In this document: positions 18,567 to 26,599 of the stretch, in pieces
Layout: each line of letters opens with the position of its first letter
Numbering within the stretch: the first letter of the stretch is position 1
Position numbers and translations under genes: made by a program
Assembly (NCBI RefSeq): GCF_002217985.1
Contig: NZ_BCMI01000005.1
Span: 1-64,000, forward strand
DNA: 64,000 bases
Reading direction: 5' to 3'
Source: Secundilactobacillus pentosiphilus
Lineage (GTDB): Bacteria > Bacillota > Bacilli > Lactobacillales > Lactobacillaceae
The notes under the pieces: model-generated
The model's input: only the letters and a program-made list of their open reading frames with translations
The model's database searches: none
What the model was told of the DNA's origin: nothing

Positions 18567-18613
18567 GAAAATAAAAAAGCCTACCACGAGGGTAGGCGGT
18601 CCGACTAAAGACC
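18567..18613 (-). ncRNA. Candidate antisense small RNA
   Basis: On the minus strand an extended -10 (TGGTATATT, from 18628 down to 18620) is followed within ~50 bases by a 7-bp hairpin, GCCTACC/GGTAGGC in plus-strand order, and a T-rich tail. A short RNA of ~45 nt would be antisense to the leader of the 18647 gene. On the plus strand the same stretch folds with an outer stem GGAAGAGG/CCTCTTCC. The -35 is weak, so the promoter needs proof. Confidence 0.4.
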
Positions 18614-18646
18614 TCTTCCAATATACCATAATTGGAGGAATTCATC

Positions 18647-19045
18647 ATGAAGAAATCACAAATGTTTAAAGCAGCTCACGAGATCGCACACGAAATTGTG
18701 GGTGCTACTGACAATTACCAAATTGCTTTCAGCTTTGCTCTTAAAGAAGTTTGGCGTCAAGTTAAGACATATAACAAGAAGCGCTTTGGCGATGCTGCAA
18801 TTGTTAACGCTGGTATTCGTTTAGTCACCACTCCAGAAATGAAACGTCAAAACGAATATGTTGAAGGCGTACCAACTTGGATTATTCGGAAGAACTTAAA
18901 TGAACAGGAAGCCTTTGCGGTATGCAACACCACTAACTCATTTGACATTGTTCGTGAAACTGAAAAAGCTGAATTAGTAAGTTTCAACACTGATTATGGC
19001 TATGTTGAGATGTGGACACCTAAATCAGTATTGGCTGTTGCTTAA
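18647..19045 (+). CDS. Post-lysin cargo protein, hypothetical
   Basis: 132 residues. ATG 18647 has GGAGG 8 bases ahead; the frame's upstream TTG lies inside that SD. The N-terminus is an amphipathic helix pair (KAAHEIAHEIV, ALKEVWRQVK) seen in small phage and plasmid proteins of unknown role; the rest is a mixed alpha/beta region. First gene of a five-gene cassette with its own promoter. Confidence 0.65.
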   Translation: MKKSQMFKAAHEIAHEIVGATDNYQIAFSFALKEVWRQVKTYNKKRFGDAAIVNAGIRLVTTPEMKRQNEYVEGVPTWIIRKNLNEQEAFAVCNTTNSFDIVRETEKAELVSFNTDYGYVEMWTPKSVLAVA

Positions 19046-19067
19046 GATTAAACAGGAGGGATTCATC

Positions 19068-19358
19068 ATGACAAAGAAATCATATATCAGAACCAGCACG
19101 TTAGTTAACGGATTTGAAATCAGTTCAAACTATGAAAAACGCAGCACGAAAGTAGCCAACCAGATACTTGAAAAGTTAGCTGAAGCTGGTGCTAAAATCA
19201 AAACTGACGATTTAGTCGGAAAAGAAACGATCGCTGTCTTAAATCAAGGTGTTACCGAAATTAAGGTGTCTATTACTGATGCTGAAGAAACTGATCGTAT
19301 GAATGAGGCACTTTCTAACAATCAAGAACCAATCACAAAAAGCTGGGAGACACGCTAA
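19068..19358 (+). CDS. Post-lysin cargo protein, hypothetical
   Basis: 96 residues; ATG 19068 after AGGAGG. The leader of this gene and that of the gene before it share the pattern GGAGG, TTCATCATGA, then a lysine-rich start, which suggests duplicated translation signals. No domain is recognised. The stop overlaps the next start (TAATG). Confidence 0.6.
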   Translation: MTKKSYIRTSTLVNGFEISSNYEKRSTKVANQILEKLAEAGAKIKTDDLVGKETIAVLNQGVTEIKVSITDAEETDRMNEALSNNQEPITKSWETR

Positions 19359-19786
19359 TGGCAAATACAATTGACAAATATCTAAAACACTATGGGCACA
19401 ATCGAAATCAGGTCGCTTTAGCCAGTGGCTTGTCTAAGGGTACTCTAGCAGCTGCCAATGACAAACCGGTTTCACAAATGACAGTTAAAGTTGTGCAGGC
19501 ACTCGCACAAGTAACCCATCAGACACCAGGACAGGTACTTGACGCTTTGTTTGAAATTGAAGGCAATCCAATCATTGTCTTCATTCAAAAACATCCTGAA
19601 TTAAATCGTGATTTAGTCAAAAAGATTGAGAACCAATTAATCACGATAAGCTGGCAAGGCGGCAGCATAAAGAATGTCACCTTTAATCGATACTATGATG
19701 ACGGAAAAGATACACCAGAACGAGCAACACAAGCAATGAAGAATCTGAGCGAAATGCTGGACGAGACCATTGAAAAGCACAAGTGA
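19358..19786 (+). CDS. HTH (XRE-like) DNA-binding protein
   Basis: 142 residues. Residues ~5-65 fit a lambda-repressor-like helix-turn-helix (NQVALASGLSKGTLAAANDK, then a recognition helix and VTHQTPGQVLDALFE). The C-terminal half is helical. It could regulate this cassette through the inverted repeats upstream of 18647. It is translationally coupled to the preceding gene. Confidence 0.65.
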   Translation: MANTIDKYLKHYGHNRNQVALASGLSKGTLAAANDKPVSQMTVKVVQALAQVTHQTPGQVLDALFEIEGNPIIVFIQKHPELNRDLVKKIENQLITISWQGGSIKNVTFNRYYDDGKDTPERATQAMKNLSEMLDETIEKHK

Positions 19787-19794
19787 GGTTTATC

Positions 19795-20283
19795 ATGACT
19801 GAAAAAGCTGATTTAACTGGTAAAGTATTCGGCCATTTAACAGCAATCAGAAAATGGGGAAAGGCCGCTGATGGTCATACCAAATGGTTATGCCAGTGTG
19901 ATTGTGGTAAGCAAACCAGTGTTACAACTCAACACTTAACTTCTGGTCATACGACTAGCTGTGGCCATGTTAAAAGAGATCGTAACCACACAATCGCTCC
20001 TGGTTATGAAGCCAAAAGGGTTGACGGTGTCGCTGTATTCTTACTTAGCGACAAGCGTAAGAAACGGATTGATAATACGACTGGATATACAGGCGTTAAA
20101 AAGACACACTACAAGAACGGCAGTACACATTATGTGGCAAGCATAAATGTTGCTGGCGTTCACCACCATTTGGGAACATTTAACACAATAAAAGAGGCGT
20201 TAGAAGCTCGAAAAGCTGGTGAAGAAAAATACATTCCAAAAAATAAACGAGGTGATAAGCATGACGCCAGCAAAAGAAGCTGA
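19795..20283 (+). CDS. Zinc-ribbon plus AP2-type DNA-binding protein
   Basis: 162 residues from ATG 19795 (SD GTGAGG). The N-terminal half has CQCDCG and SCGH, which make a four-cysteine zinc knuckle. The C-terminal half (TGYTGVKK ... HHLGTFNTIKEA) is an AP2/ERF-like three-stranded sheet of the kind found on phage HNH homing endonucleases. No HNH catalytic core is present, so it is either a regulator or the DNA-binding remnant of a homing enzyme. Confidence 0.7.
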   Translation: MTEKADLTGKVFGHLTAIRKWGKAADGHTKWLCQCDCGKQTSVTTQHLTSGHTTSCGHVKRDRNHTIAPGYEAKRVDGVAVFLLSDKRKKRIDNTTGYTGVKKTHYKNGSTHYVASINVAGVHHHLGTFNTIKEALEARKAGEEKYIPKNKRGDKHDASKRS

Positions 20284-20587
20284 ACTGATCTACAGTCGTA
20301 TCGAGCCACTATTTAAGCATATGAGTCGAACACGTTATCAGATCAGCATATCCAATGATCCATATGACAAAACGTATAACTTCTTTTTTGAATCACAACA
20401 CGCAGGAATGAGATTAAAATCAACACCATTGCATTCACTCACAGATTATCGACTGGAGTTTTTAGAGCAAGTCGTGGATGACTTGAAGAAGCATACCAAA
20501 CTGACAATTCAGTATACTGGCTTTGCCGGTGAAGTTTGGCCGGTTAAGCAAACAGTTATCCAGAAGAGCAAAAATCCATTAGAGTAA
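20261..20587 (+). CDS. Post-lysin cargo protein, hypothetical
   Basis: 108 residues; ATG 20261 with GAGGTG ahead, overlapping the preceding gene by 23 bases. A compact alpha/beta protein with no recognised domain. Last gene of the cassette, closed by the terminator at 20591. Confidence 0.6.
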   Translation: MTPAKEAELIYSRIEPLFKHMSRTRYQISISNDPYDKTYNFFFESQHAGMRLKSTPLHSLTDYRLEFLEQVVDDLKKHTKLTIQYTGFAGEVWPVKQTVIQKSKNPLE

Positions 20588-20764
20588 AACAAAGCCACCG
20601 CAGCAACGGGGTGGCTTTTCGTTTGGCACAATTCGAGGATCATTCATGCAGTTGGCAAACTTCCATGCTTCCAGTTCGGTTTTAAAATTGTCGGTGTAGA
20701 CTAACTGACCATATATAATAGTATGAACTTGTTTACCATCGGAAATATATTTTACAGCCTTCAT
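20579..20764 (-). CDS. Small convergent hypothetical protein
   Basis: 61 residues read leftward. The start is the ATG at 20764 with AAAGGAG ahead; the longer frame to 20806 has no SD. Its 3' end runs through the bidirectional terminator. No family recognised. It is the last recognisable gene before host gmk, so the right attachment site of the first prophage probably lies between here and 20960. Confidence 0.55.
   Translation of the reverse strand: MKAVKYISDGKQVHTIIYGQLVYTDNFKTELEAWKFANCMNDPRIVPNEKPPRCCGGFVLL
20591..20620 (+). terminator. Bidirectional terminator
   Basis: Stem AAAGCCACC/GGTGGCTTT (20591-20599 with 20610-20618) followed by T. It separates the cargo cassette from the convergent gene at 20579-20764 and overlaps that gene's last codons. 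Confidence 0.75.
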
Positions 20765-20837
20765 GTTGTTGATCTCCTTTCGTGGTAATATAAATAAATA
20801 CGTCATTATTTTAATTTATATTCCAAAAAATAAAAAA

Positions 20838-20861
20838 AGTTACCATTTAATAATGGCAACT
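20838..20861 (-). terminator. Leftward terminator-like hairpin near the prophage/host junction
   Basis: Inverted repeat of ten base pairs with one mismatch (20838-20847 with 20852-20861). Read leftward it is followed by a run of T. It would stop leftward transcription from the host side. Confidence 0.45.
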
Positions 20862-20959
20862 CAAAAGCTTTAATACATCTACCCCGGAATTTATTAATTT
20901 TGATTGGTAAGCCAAAATGGAAGCCAATAAGACTTTCACATCATAGAAGACCAATAGTG

Positions 20960-20988
20960 TTGCGGATTGCAGGCGTTTATGCGATAAT
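20960..20988 (+). promoter_or_regulatory. Promoter of gmk
   Basis: TTGCGG (20960-20965), 17-base spacer, GATAAT (20983-20988), 45 bases before gmk. It keeps the essential genes transcribed independently of the prophage on the left. Confidence 0.6.
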
Positions 20989-21032
20989 GGTTTTTATTAT
21001 CACTCTGAAACTATATAAGGGGATTTCAAGTA

Positions 21033-21653
21033 ATGACAAAAAGAGGTATGTTGATTGTGCTATCTGGGCCGTCCGGTGTTGGAAAAGGGACTGTTCGTAA
21101 AGCCTTGTTTGACGAACCAGACACAGATTTTCAGTACTCCATTTCCATGACTACCCGTAAGCCTCGTGAAGGTGAACGTGATGGCGTCGATTATTTCTTC
21201 GTTTCTAAAGAGCAGTTCGAAGAAAACATCAAGAATGGTGAAATGCTCGAATACGCCAAGTATGTTGACAACTACTACGGTACGCCATTAAAATATGTAA
21301 ATGAAACCTTAGATTCAGGTAAGGATGTTTTCTTGGAGATTGAAGTCAATGGTGCCATGCAGGTTCGGGCTAACTGTCCAGATGCTGTCTTTGTCTTCCT
21401 GACCCCACCTGATTTAATGGAATTAAAGCACCGACTGATCCACCGCGGTACAGAAGAGATGAGCGTCATCAACGCGCGCATTAAAAAAGCGGTTGGCGAA
21501 ATTAAAATGATGCGTAACTATGATTACGCGGTCGTTAATGATGAAGTCGAAAACGCGGTAGCTCGTATTCGCACAATTATTCGTTCTGAGCGATTACGGG
21601 TCAATCGGGTGATGCCAGATTATGAACAGATGTTATTAGAGGGAGACGAATAG
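21033..21653 (+). CDS. gmk: Guanylate kinase
   Basis: 206 residues, normal length. It phosphorylates GMP to GDP with ATP, supplying GTP for nucleic acids and (p)ppGpp turnover. The P-loop GPSGVGKGT is at 12-20, followed by [10 protein letters not shown]-type GMP contacts ([18 protein letters not shown]). SD AAGGGG before ATG 21033. The stop is one base before rpoZ, so the two form an operon as in other Firmicutes. Confidence 0.97.
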   Translation: MTKRGMLIVLSGPSGVGKGTVRKALFDEPDTDFQYSISMTTRKPREGERDGVDYFFVSKEQFEENIKNGEMLEYAKYVDNYYGTPLKYVNETLDSGKDVFLEIEVNGAMQVRANCPDAVFVFLTPPDLMELKHRLIHRGTEEMSVINARIKKAVGEIKMMRNYDYAVVNDEVENAVARIRTIIRSERLRVNRVMPDYEQMLLEGDE

Positions 21654-21654
21654 A

Positions 21655-21870
21655 ATGTTATTATACCCATCAGTAGATAAGTTACTTGAACGTGTTAATT
21701 CCCGTTACTCATTGATTATGCTTGCCAGCAAACGGGCACATGAGCTAGAAGCTGGCGCAAAGCCACTGCTAGACAGTTATGAATCACCCAAAACGATCGG
21801 TCGTGCACTTGAAGAAATCGCGGCTGGCAAAGTGATCATCGATCCAGATGAAACTGATTCGATCAGCTAA
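21655..21870 (+). CDS. rpoZ: RNA polymerase omega subunit
   Basis: 71 residues. The core [16 protein letters not shown] and [11 protein letters not shown] are diagnostic. Omega aids assembly and stability of RNA polymerase by clamping the beta' subunit. It is co-transcribed with gmk and ends at the hairpin at 21884. Confidence 0.95.
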   Translation: MLLYPSVDKLLERVNSRYSLIMLASKRAHELEAGAKPLLDSYESPKTIGRALEEIAAGKVIIDPDETDSIS

Positions 21871-21883
21871 TCTTAAAAACTTA

Positions 21884-21932
21884 GAACCGCTGTTTTGATC
21901 CCCAGCAAGTGGGGGTTAAGATAGCGGTTTTG
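21884..21932 (+). terminator. Terminator after rpoZ
   Basis: AACCGCT/AGCGGTT (21885-21891 with 21923-21929) enclosing an inner ATCCCC/GGGGGTT-type helix, then T-rich sequence. Confidence 0.75.
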
Positions 21933-21933
21933 T

Positions 21934-21964
21934 TTGTGCAAGGTCCCATTCACTCTGGTACAAT
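21934..21964 (+). promoter_or_regulatory. Promoter of the coaBC-priA-fmt-rsmB-stp-prkC operon
   Basis: An extended -10 (TGGTACAAT, 21956-21964) with a weak TTGTGC -35 at 21934. It lies between the rpoZ terminator and coaBC. Confidence 0.55.
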
Positions 21965-22000
21965 TAGAGGTAAATAATGAGATGTTTGGGAGGACTTAAA

Positions 22001-23212
22001 ATGGCTGAGCAACAACATGTAGCGTTATACGTGACTGGCAGTATTGCAGCCTATAAAGCACTAGCGCTGACCCGTCTTTTAGTTAAAGACGGCGCGGCAG
22101 TCCGCGTGGTGATGACAAGGGCTGCGGAAGCTTTTGTGACACCGCTAAGCTTTCAGGTATTATCAAAGAACGCGGTCGCAACGCAGATGTTTTCAGGGAC
22201 CAACGTTAAAGCCGTCGATCACGTTGAACTGGCTGACTGGACTGACTTGGCCGTGGTGGCGCCAGCTACTGCTGACATCATCGGTAAGCTAGCCAATGGC
22301 ATTGCGGATGACATGGCCAGTTTGACTTTGATGGCAACTACCGCACCTAAAGTAGTCGTACCAGCGATGAATCAGCACATGTTAGATAATCCGGCTACGC
22401 AGCGAAACATTGCGACGTTACAGCAGGATGGTATGACCGTGATGACACCTGCCAGTGGATTTTTGGCTGAAGGCTATAATGGGCGGGGCAGAATGCCTGA
22501 ACCAGAAGCGATCATGCAGACAATTAAGCGTATGAATCGCCAAGCGACCCCGTTAACTGGCAAAAAAGTTATTGTGACCGCTGGCGGTACCCGGGAGCGT
22601 ATCGATCCGGTCCGCTTTATTACTAACGACTCTTCTGGCAAAATGGGTTACGCCATTGCTGAGGAGATGAAGCGGCGAGGTGCTGATGTTACCCTGATTT
22701 CCGCTCCCACCAAGCTGGAGGTCCCAACGGGTGTTAACTTGGTTCCCGTGCTGACCACGGAAGATCTGGCTGACGCAGTGACCAAGGCGTTTAAGCAAGC
22801 CGATATTCTGGTGATGGCGGCAGCTGTCGCGGATTTTAAGCCCGTTAACAGTGCGGATCAGAAAATCAAGAAAACCGCTGATAACGATCAAATGACCATC
22901 AAGTTGACCAAAACCGCTGATATTTTAAAACAAGTTGCTAAGCTCAAGCAGCCGGGTCAAATTACGGTGGGGTTTGCTGCTGAAACGCAAAACTTACTTG
23001 ATAATGCCCAGCAAAAATTAGTTAATAAGCAACTCGATTTATTGATTGCAAACGATGTTTCAAAGCCTGGCGTTGGGTTTAACGGTGATACGAATCAAGT
23101 CACCATTTTGCAGCCAGGCCAGGCACCAATAAAAACCCAACTGGCTGATAAACACGTTATTGCCAAACAAGTGGTTGATCAAATCAGCCAACGAGTACAA
23201 AAAGAGGGATAG
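22001..23212 (+). CDS. coaBC: Bifunctional phosphopantothenoylcysteine decarboxylase/phosphopantothenate-cysteine ligase
   Basis: 403 residues from ATG 22001 (SD GGGAGG; the longer frame from 21977 lacks one). It makes phosphopantothenoylcysteine and decarboxylates it to 4'-phosphopantetheine for coenzyme A. The N-terminal flavoprotein half (~1-185) has GSIAAYK, DHVELADW (His) and PAMNQHM. The C-terminal CoaB half has VTAGGTRERIDPVRFITN, AAAVADFKP and the KIKK loop. Oddity: in the substrate flap, where CoaC enzymes have LACG with a catalytic Cys, this protein reads LAEG (Glu157). One base separates it from priA. Confidence 0.95.
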   Translation: MAEQQHVALYVTGSIAAYKALALTRLLVKDGAAVRVVMTRAAEAFVTPLSFQVLSKNAVATQMFSGTNVKAVDHVELADWTDLAVVAPATADIIGKLANGIADDMASLTLMATTAPKVVVPAMNQHMLDNPATQRNIATLQQDGMTVMTPASGFLAEGYNGRGRMPEPEAIMQTIKRMNRQATPLTGKKVIVTAGGTRERIDPVRFITNDSSGKMGYAIAEEMKRRGADVTLISAPTKLEVPTGVNLVPVLTTEDLADAVTKAFKQADILVMAAAVADFKPVNSADQKIKKTADNDQMTIKLTKTADILKQVAKLKQPGQITVGFAAETQNLLDNAQQKLVNKQLDLLIANDVSKPGVGFNGDTNQVTILQPGQAPIKTQLADKHVIAKQVVDQISQRVQKEG

Positions 23213-23213
23213 T

Positions 23214-25628
23214 ATGACGCAAATCGCTGAGGTTATCGTGGATGTACCGACGATGCAGACCAATACGCCTTATTCGTATGAAATACCTAACGCCTTAGTT
23301 GACCAGCTTCAGCCCGGTATGCGGGTAGTGGTCCCCTTTGGTAACGGCGGTCGGAAAGTACAGGGGTTCGTTTGGCAGATCAAGGGTGATGTGCAACCCG
23401 ATCCTAGTGTAACCTTAAAGGCAATTGAAACTGTCATGGATCCGGCACCGGTCGTCAATTCAGAACTGATGCAACTTTCTGCTTGGCTGGCGAAAACAAC
23501 TTACGCCTTCACCATTACGTGCCTGCAAACGATGCTGCCGAACGCCCTCAAGGCAAAGTACCAAAAGTGGGTAAGCCCCGCTGATCAACTGCCTGCCGAC
23601 ATCAAGACGAGCTTATTTGGGGACCAAAAAGAGTTACTTTGGGATGATTCACTCTCAACGGAAACGGTAAAACAGCTGCTGTCGCTTAACCGCCAGCACC
23701 TGGTCAACGTCCGTTACGAAGTGAACAGCAAATCTCAGGTTAAAAAGGTCACGATGATTAAACCGGCTATGGGGTCGGAAAAATTGGCTGGCGTTCGGAC
23801 AAAGCTAAGAAAGACCGCAGTTAAGCAAGTCCAACTAATCGATTATTTAATGGCTCATCGAGAGGCCATTAGCCAAACGGAATTGGAACGAAAAATCAAC
23901 GTTTCAAGCAGTCTTTTGAAAACGGGTGAAACTAACGGCTGGCTGAAACGCAAGGCCGTAGAAGTTTATCGCGATCCCTTTCAGACTGCGGTGGTTAAAA
24001 CGCAACCGCTGCAGTTAAATCCGGACCAAACGAAAGCAGTCAACGCAATTTGTGCAGCAACTGATCACAAAAAGCCTGAGACCTTTCTGCTGGAAGGTGT
24101 AACTGGCAGCGGTAAAACAGAAGTTTACTTACAAGCAATTGCTAACGCGTTATCGCAGGGCAAACAAGCGCTCATGCTGGTGCCGGAAATTTCACTGACA
24201 CCGCAGATCGTTGGTCGAGTGCGTGGTCGTTTTGGCCAGAAAGTGGCCGTTTTGCACAGTGGGTTGTCTGGCGGTGAACGGTTTGATGAATGGCGTCGAA
24301 TTCAGCGTGGTGAAGCTCAGGTGGTGGTAGGCGCCCGTTCTGCGGTGTTTGCACCGCTCACGCATCTTGGGGTTATCGTGGTCGATGAAGAACACGAAAG
24401 CAGTTATAAACAAGAAGATAATCCCCGGTATCACGCTAGGGATGTTGCGTTGTGGCGAGCGCGTTATCATCACTGCCCCGTTGTTTTAGGCAGCGCAACA
24501 CCTTCGCTAGAAAGTCGAGCACGAGCGGAAAAGAACGTGTATACTAGGTTATTATTGCCGTATCGGGTCAATCACCAGCAATTACCGAAAGTCACTATCG
24601 TGGATATGACTGAAGAGTTACGGCACCATAAGGAAAGTAACTTTTCCAGTGTCCTATTACAAGCACTGAAAGACCGGCTCCAGCGCGGCGAACAATCGTT
24701 GCTGATGCTGAACCGCCGGGGCTTTTCGTCGTTTGTGATGTGCCGGGATTGCGGCTTTGTGCTGCAGTGCCCGAACTGTGATATTTCCCTGACGTTACAC
24801 ATGGATACCAAATCAATGAAGTGCCACTATTGCGGTCACGAAGAACCCATTCCGCACGTTTGTCCCAGCTGTCACGGCCGCCATATTCGCTATTACGGTA
24901 CCGGCACGCAGAAGGTTCAACAAGAACTGGCTGAATTACTTCCCGAAGCGCGGGTGATTCGCATGGATGTTGACACCACCCGTCGAAAGGGTGCGCATGA
25001 ACGCCTGTTAAAACAGTTTGGCAACCATCAAGCTGACATTCTTTTAGGCACGCAAATGATTGCTAAGGGACTGGATTTCCCAGATGTGACGCTAGTTGGT
25101 GTGTTAAATGCCGATACAGCGTTAGGCTTACCCGATTTTCGGGCCAGTGAGCGGACTTTTCAGTTGCTCACCCAAGTCAGCGGCCGGGCAGGTCGAGCTG
25201 AAAAAGCCGGACAGGTCTTTATTCAAACCTATAATCCCGACCATTACGCGATTCAGCTAGCAAAAACGCAAAACTACGAACAGTTTTTTGGCCGAGAAAT
25301 GCAGTTACGTCACCGTGGCAATTACCCGCCGTATTACTTTGCGGTCAAGGTCACCGCAAGCGATGCGGATGAACGTAAAGCAGCTGAAGCGATGGTTAAA
25401 ATTGTCCGGCAATTAAAAACGGCGCTCAGTCCGCAAGCCATCATTCTGGGGCCCACCCCAGGCGCAATCGCTCGAGTAAACAAGCGTTATTATTATCAAT
25501 TAGTGATTAAATACAAACGGGAACCTCAACTGGATCCTGCTTTGTTTGAAATTTTAGGTCAGGCACAAAAGCAAAGCCGTGGCGGCTTGCAGATTGCCAT
25601 TGACCGTAACCCAATGAGCTTTATGTAG
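23214..25628 (+). CDS. priA: Primosomal protein N' (replication restart helicase PriA)
   Basis: 804 residues from ATG 23214. PriA recognises stalled forks and reloads the replisome. The N-terminal DNA-binding region (~1-250) precedes a superfamily 2 helicase: Walker A GVTGSGKTE (~295-303), DEEH (~390). A zinc-binding insert at ~509-555 has paired cysteines (CRDCGF, CPNCD, CHYCGH, CPSC). Full length. SD GAGGG lies in the end of coaBC, so the two are coupled. Confidence 0.97.
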   Translation: MTQIAEVIVDVPTMQTNTPYSYEIPNALVDQLQPGMRVVVPFGNGGRKVQGFVWQIKGDVQPDPSVTLKAIETVMDPAPVVNSELMQLSAWLAKTTYAFTITCLQTMLPNALKAKYQKWVSPADQLPADIKTSLFGDQKELLWDDSLSTETVKQLLSLNRQHLVNVRYEVNSKSQVKKVTMIKPAMGSEKLAGVRTKLRKTAVKQVQLIDYLMAHREAISQTELERKINVSSSLLKTGETNGWLKRKAVEVYRDPFQTAVVKTQPLQLNPDQTKAVNAICAATDHKKPETFLLEGVTGSGKTEVYLQAIANALSQGKQALMLVPEISLTPQIVGRVRGRFGQKVAVLHSGLSGGERFDEWRRIQRGEAQVVVGARSAVFAPLTHLGVIVVDEEHESSYKQEDNPRYHARDVALWRARYHHCPVVLGSATPSLESRARAEKNVYTRLLLPYRVNHQQLPKVTIVDMTEELRHHKESNFSSVLLQALKDRLQRGEQSLLMLNRRGFSSFVMCRDCGFVLQCPNCDISLTLHMDTKSMKCHYCGHEEPIPHVCPSCHGRHIRYYGTGTQKVQQELAELLPEARVIRMDVDTTRRKGAHERLLKQFGNHQADILLGTQMIAKGLDFPDVTLVGVLNADTALGLPDFRASERTFQLLTQVSGRAGRAEKAGQVFIQTYNPDHYAIQLAKTQNYEQFFGREMQLRHRGNYPPYYFAVKVTASDADERKAAEAMVKIVRQLKTALSPQAIILGPTPGAIARVNKRYYYQLVIKYKREPQLDPALFEILGQAQKQSRGGLQIAIDRNPMSFM

Positions 25629-25651
25629 TCAGCAATAAAGGAGAAATAAAA

Positions 25652-26599
25652 ATGACATCAATCGTCTTTATGGGCACCCCGGAATTCTCAGCGCCGATTT
25701 TAGAGGCACTGATTCAAAATCATTACGATGTTAAAGCCGTTGTCACCCAGCCGGATCGGCCAGTGGGACGGAAACACGTGTTAACGGCTTCACCAGTCAA
25801 AAAAGTGGCGGTTGCACACAATATTGAAGTGCTGCAGCCAGAAAAAATCGGCGGCAGTGACGAAATGGCGCGGGCAATCGAACTGGCACCTGATTTTATT
25901 GTAACGGCAGCCTTTGGCCAATTTTTACCAACTAAACTGTTGAAGTCGGCCAAAATTGCGGCAGTTAACGTTCACGCGTCACTATTGCCTAAATACCGAG
26001 GCGGCGCTCCCGTCCACTATGCAGTGATGAATAACGATGCCAAAACGGGTGTGTCAATTATTTACATGGTTAAAAAAATGGATGCCGGTGATATTATCAG
26101 CCAGCGCGAGATTCCAATCGAGCAGACGGATGATGTGGGCAGCATGTTCGATAAATTAAGCTTATTAGGCCGTGACCTCCTGCTGGAAACCTTACCCAAA
26201 CTGATTGCGGGCGACGTACAGCCGGTGCCGCAAGACGAGTCGAAAGTGACCTTTTCACCAACCATCAAACCGGCTGAAGAAGAAGTTGACTTTAACATGT
26301 CCGCTGAAATGATCGACGCTAAGATTCGCGGGCTACGGCCATTTCCAACGTCGTACATCATTTTGTCGGGGACCCGTACTAAGCTTTGGGATGTGACCGT
26401 ATTACCCGAGAAAACCGAATTAACACCAGGTAAAGTCGTCGTGCATGAGAAGCATCGGCTGGTATTATCCACCGGTGATCATGGCACGTTGCAGATCAAT
26501 GAACTGCAGCCGGCTGGTAAGCCAAAGCAAAGTATCACGGATTTTTTGAACGGAACAGAAGATGCCCTGACAGAGGGCGAACAGGTGGTTAAACTATGA
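25652..26599 (+). CDS. fmt: Methionyl-tRNA formyltransferase
   Basis: 315 residues. It formylates initiator Met-tRNA using 10-formyl-THF. It shows the substrate-loop region VGRKHVLTASPVK, the catalytic NVHASLLPKYRGGAP with the active Asn/His pair, and the DAGDI aspartate. SD AAAGGAG. It overlaps rsmB by 4 bases (ATGA). Normal length. Confidence 0.97.
   Translation: MTSIVFMGTPEFSAPILEALIQNHYDVKAVVTQPDRPVGRKHVLTASPVKKVAVAHNIEVLQPEKIGGSDEMARAIELAPDFIVTAAFGQFLPTKLLKSAKIAAVNVHASLLPKYRGGAPVHYAVMNNDAKTGVSIIYMVKKMDAGDIISQREIPIEQTDDVGSMFDKLSLLGRDLLLETLPKLIAGDVQPVPQDESKVTFSPTIKPAEEEVDFNMSAEMIDAKIRGLRPFPTSYIILSGTRTKLWDVTVLPEKTELTPGKVVVHEKHRLVLSTGDHGTLQINELQPAGKPKQSITDFLNGTEDALTEGEQVVKL

Noticed and set aside
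18504-18670. Two tiny open frames (ATG 18504, ATG 18526) as Fst-type toxins
   Set aside because: Neither has an SD, and neither has the hydrophobic helix expected of such toxins.
20807-20959. Right attachment site of the first prophage
   Set aside because: It must be near here, but without the left end of that prophage the core cannot be identified, so no att feature is called.
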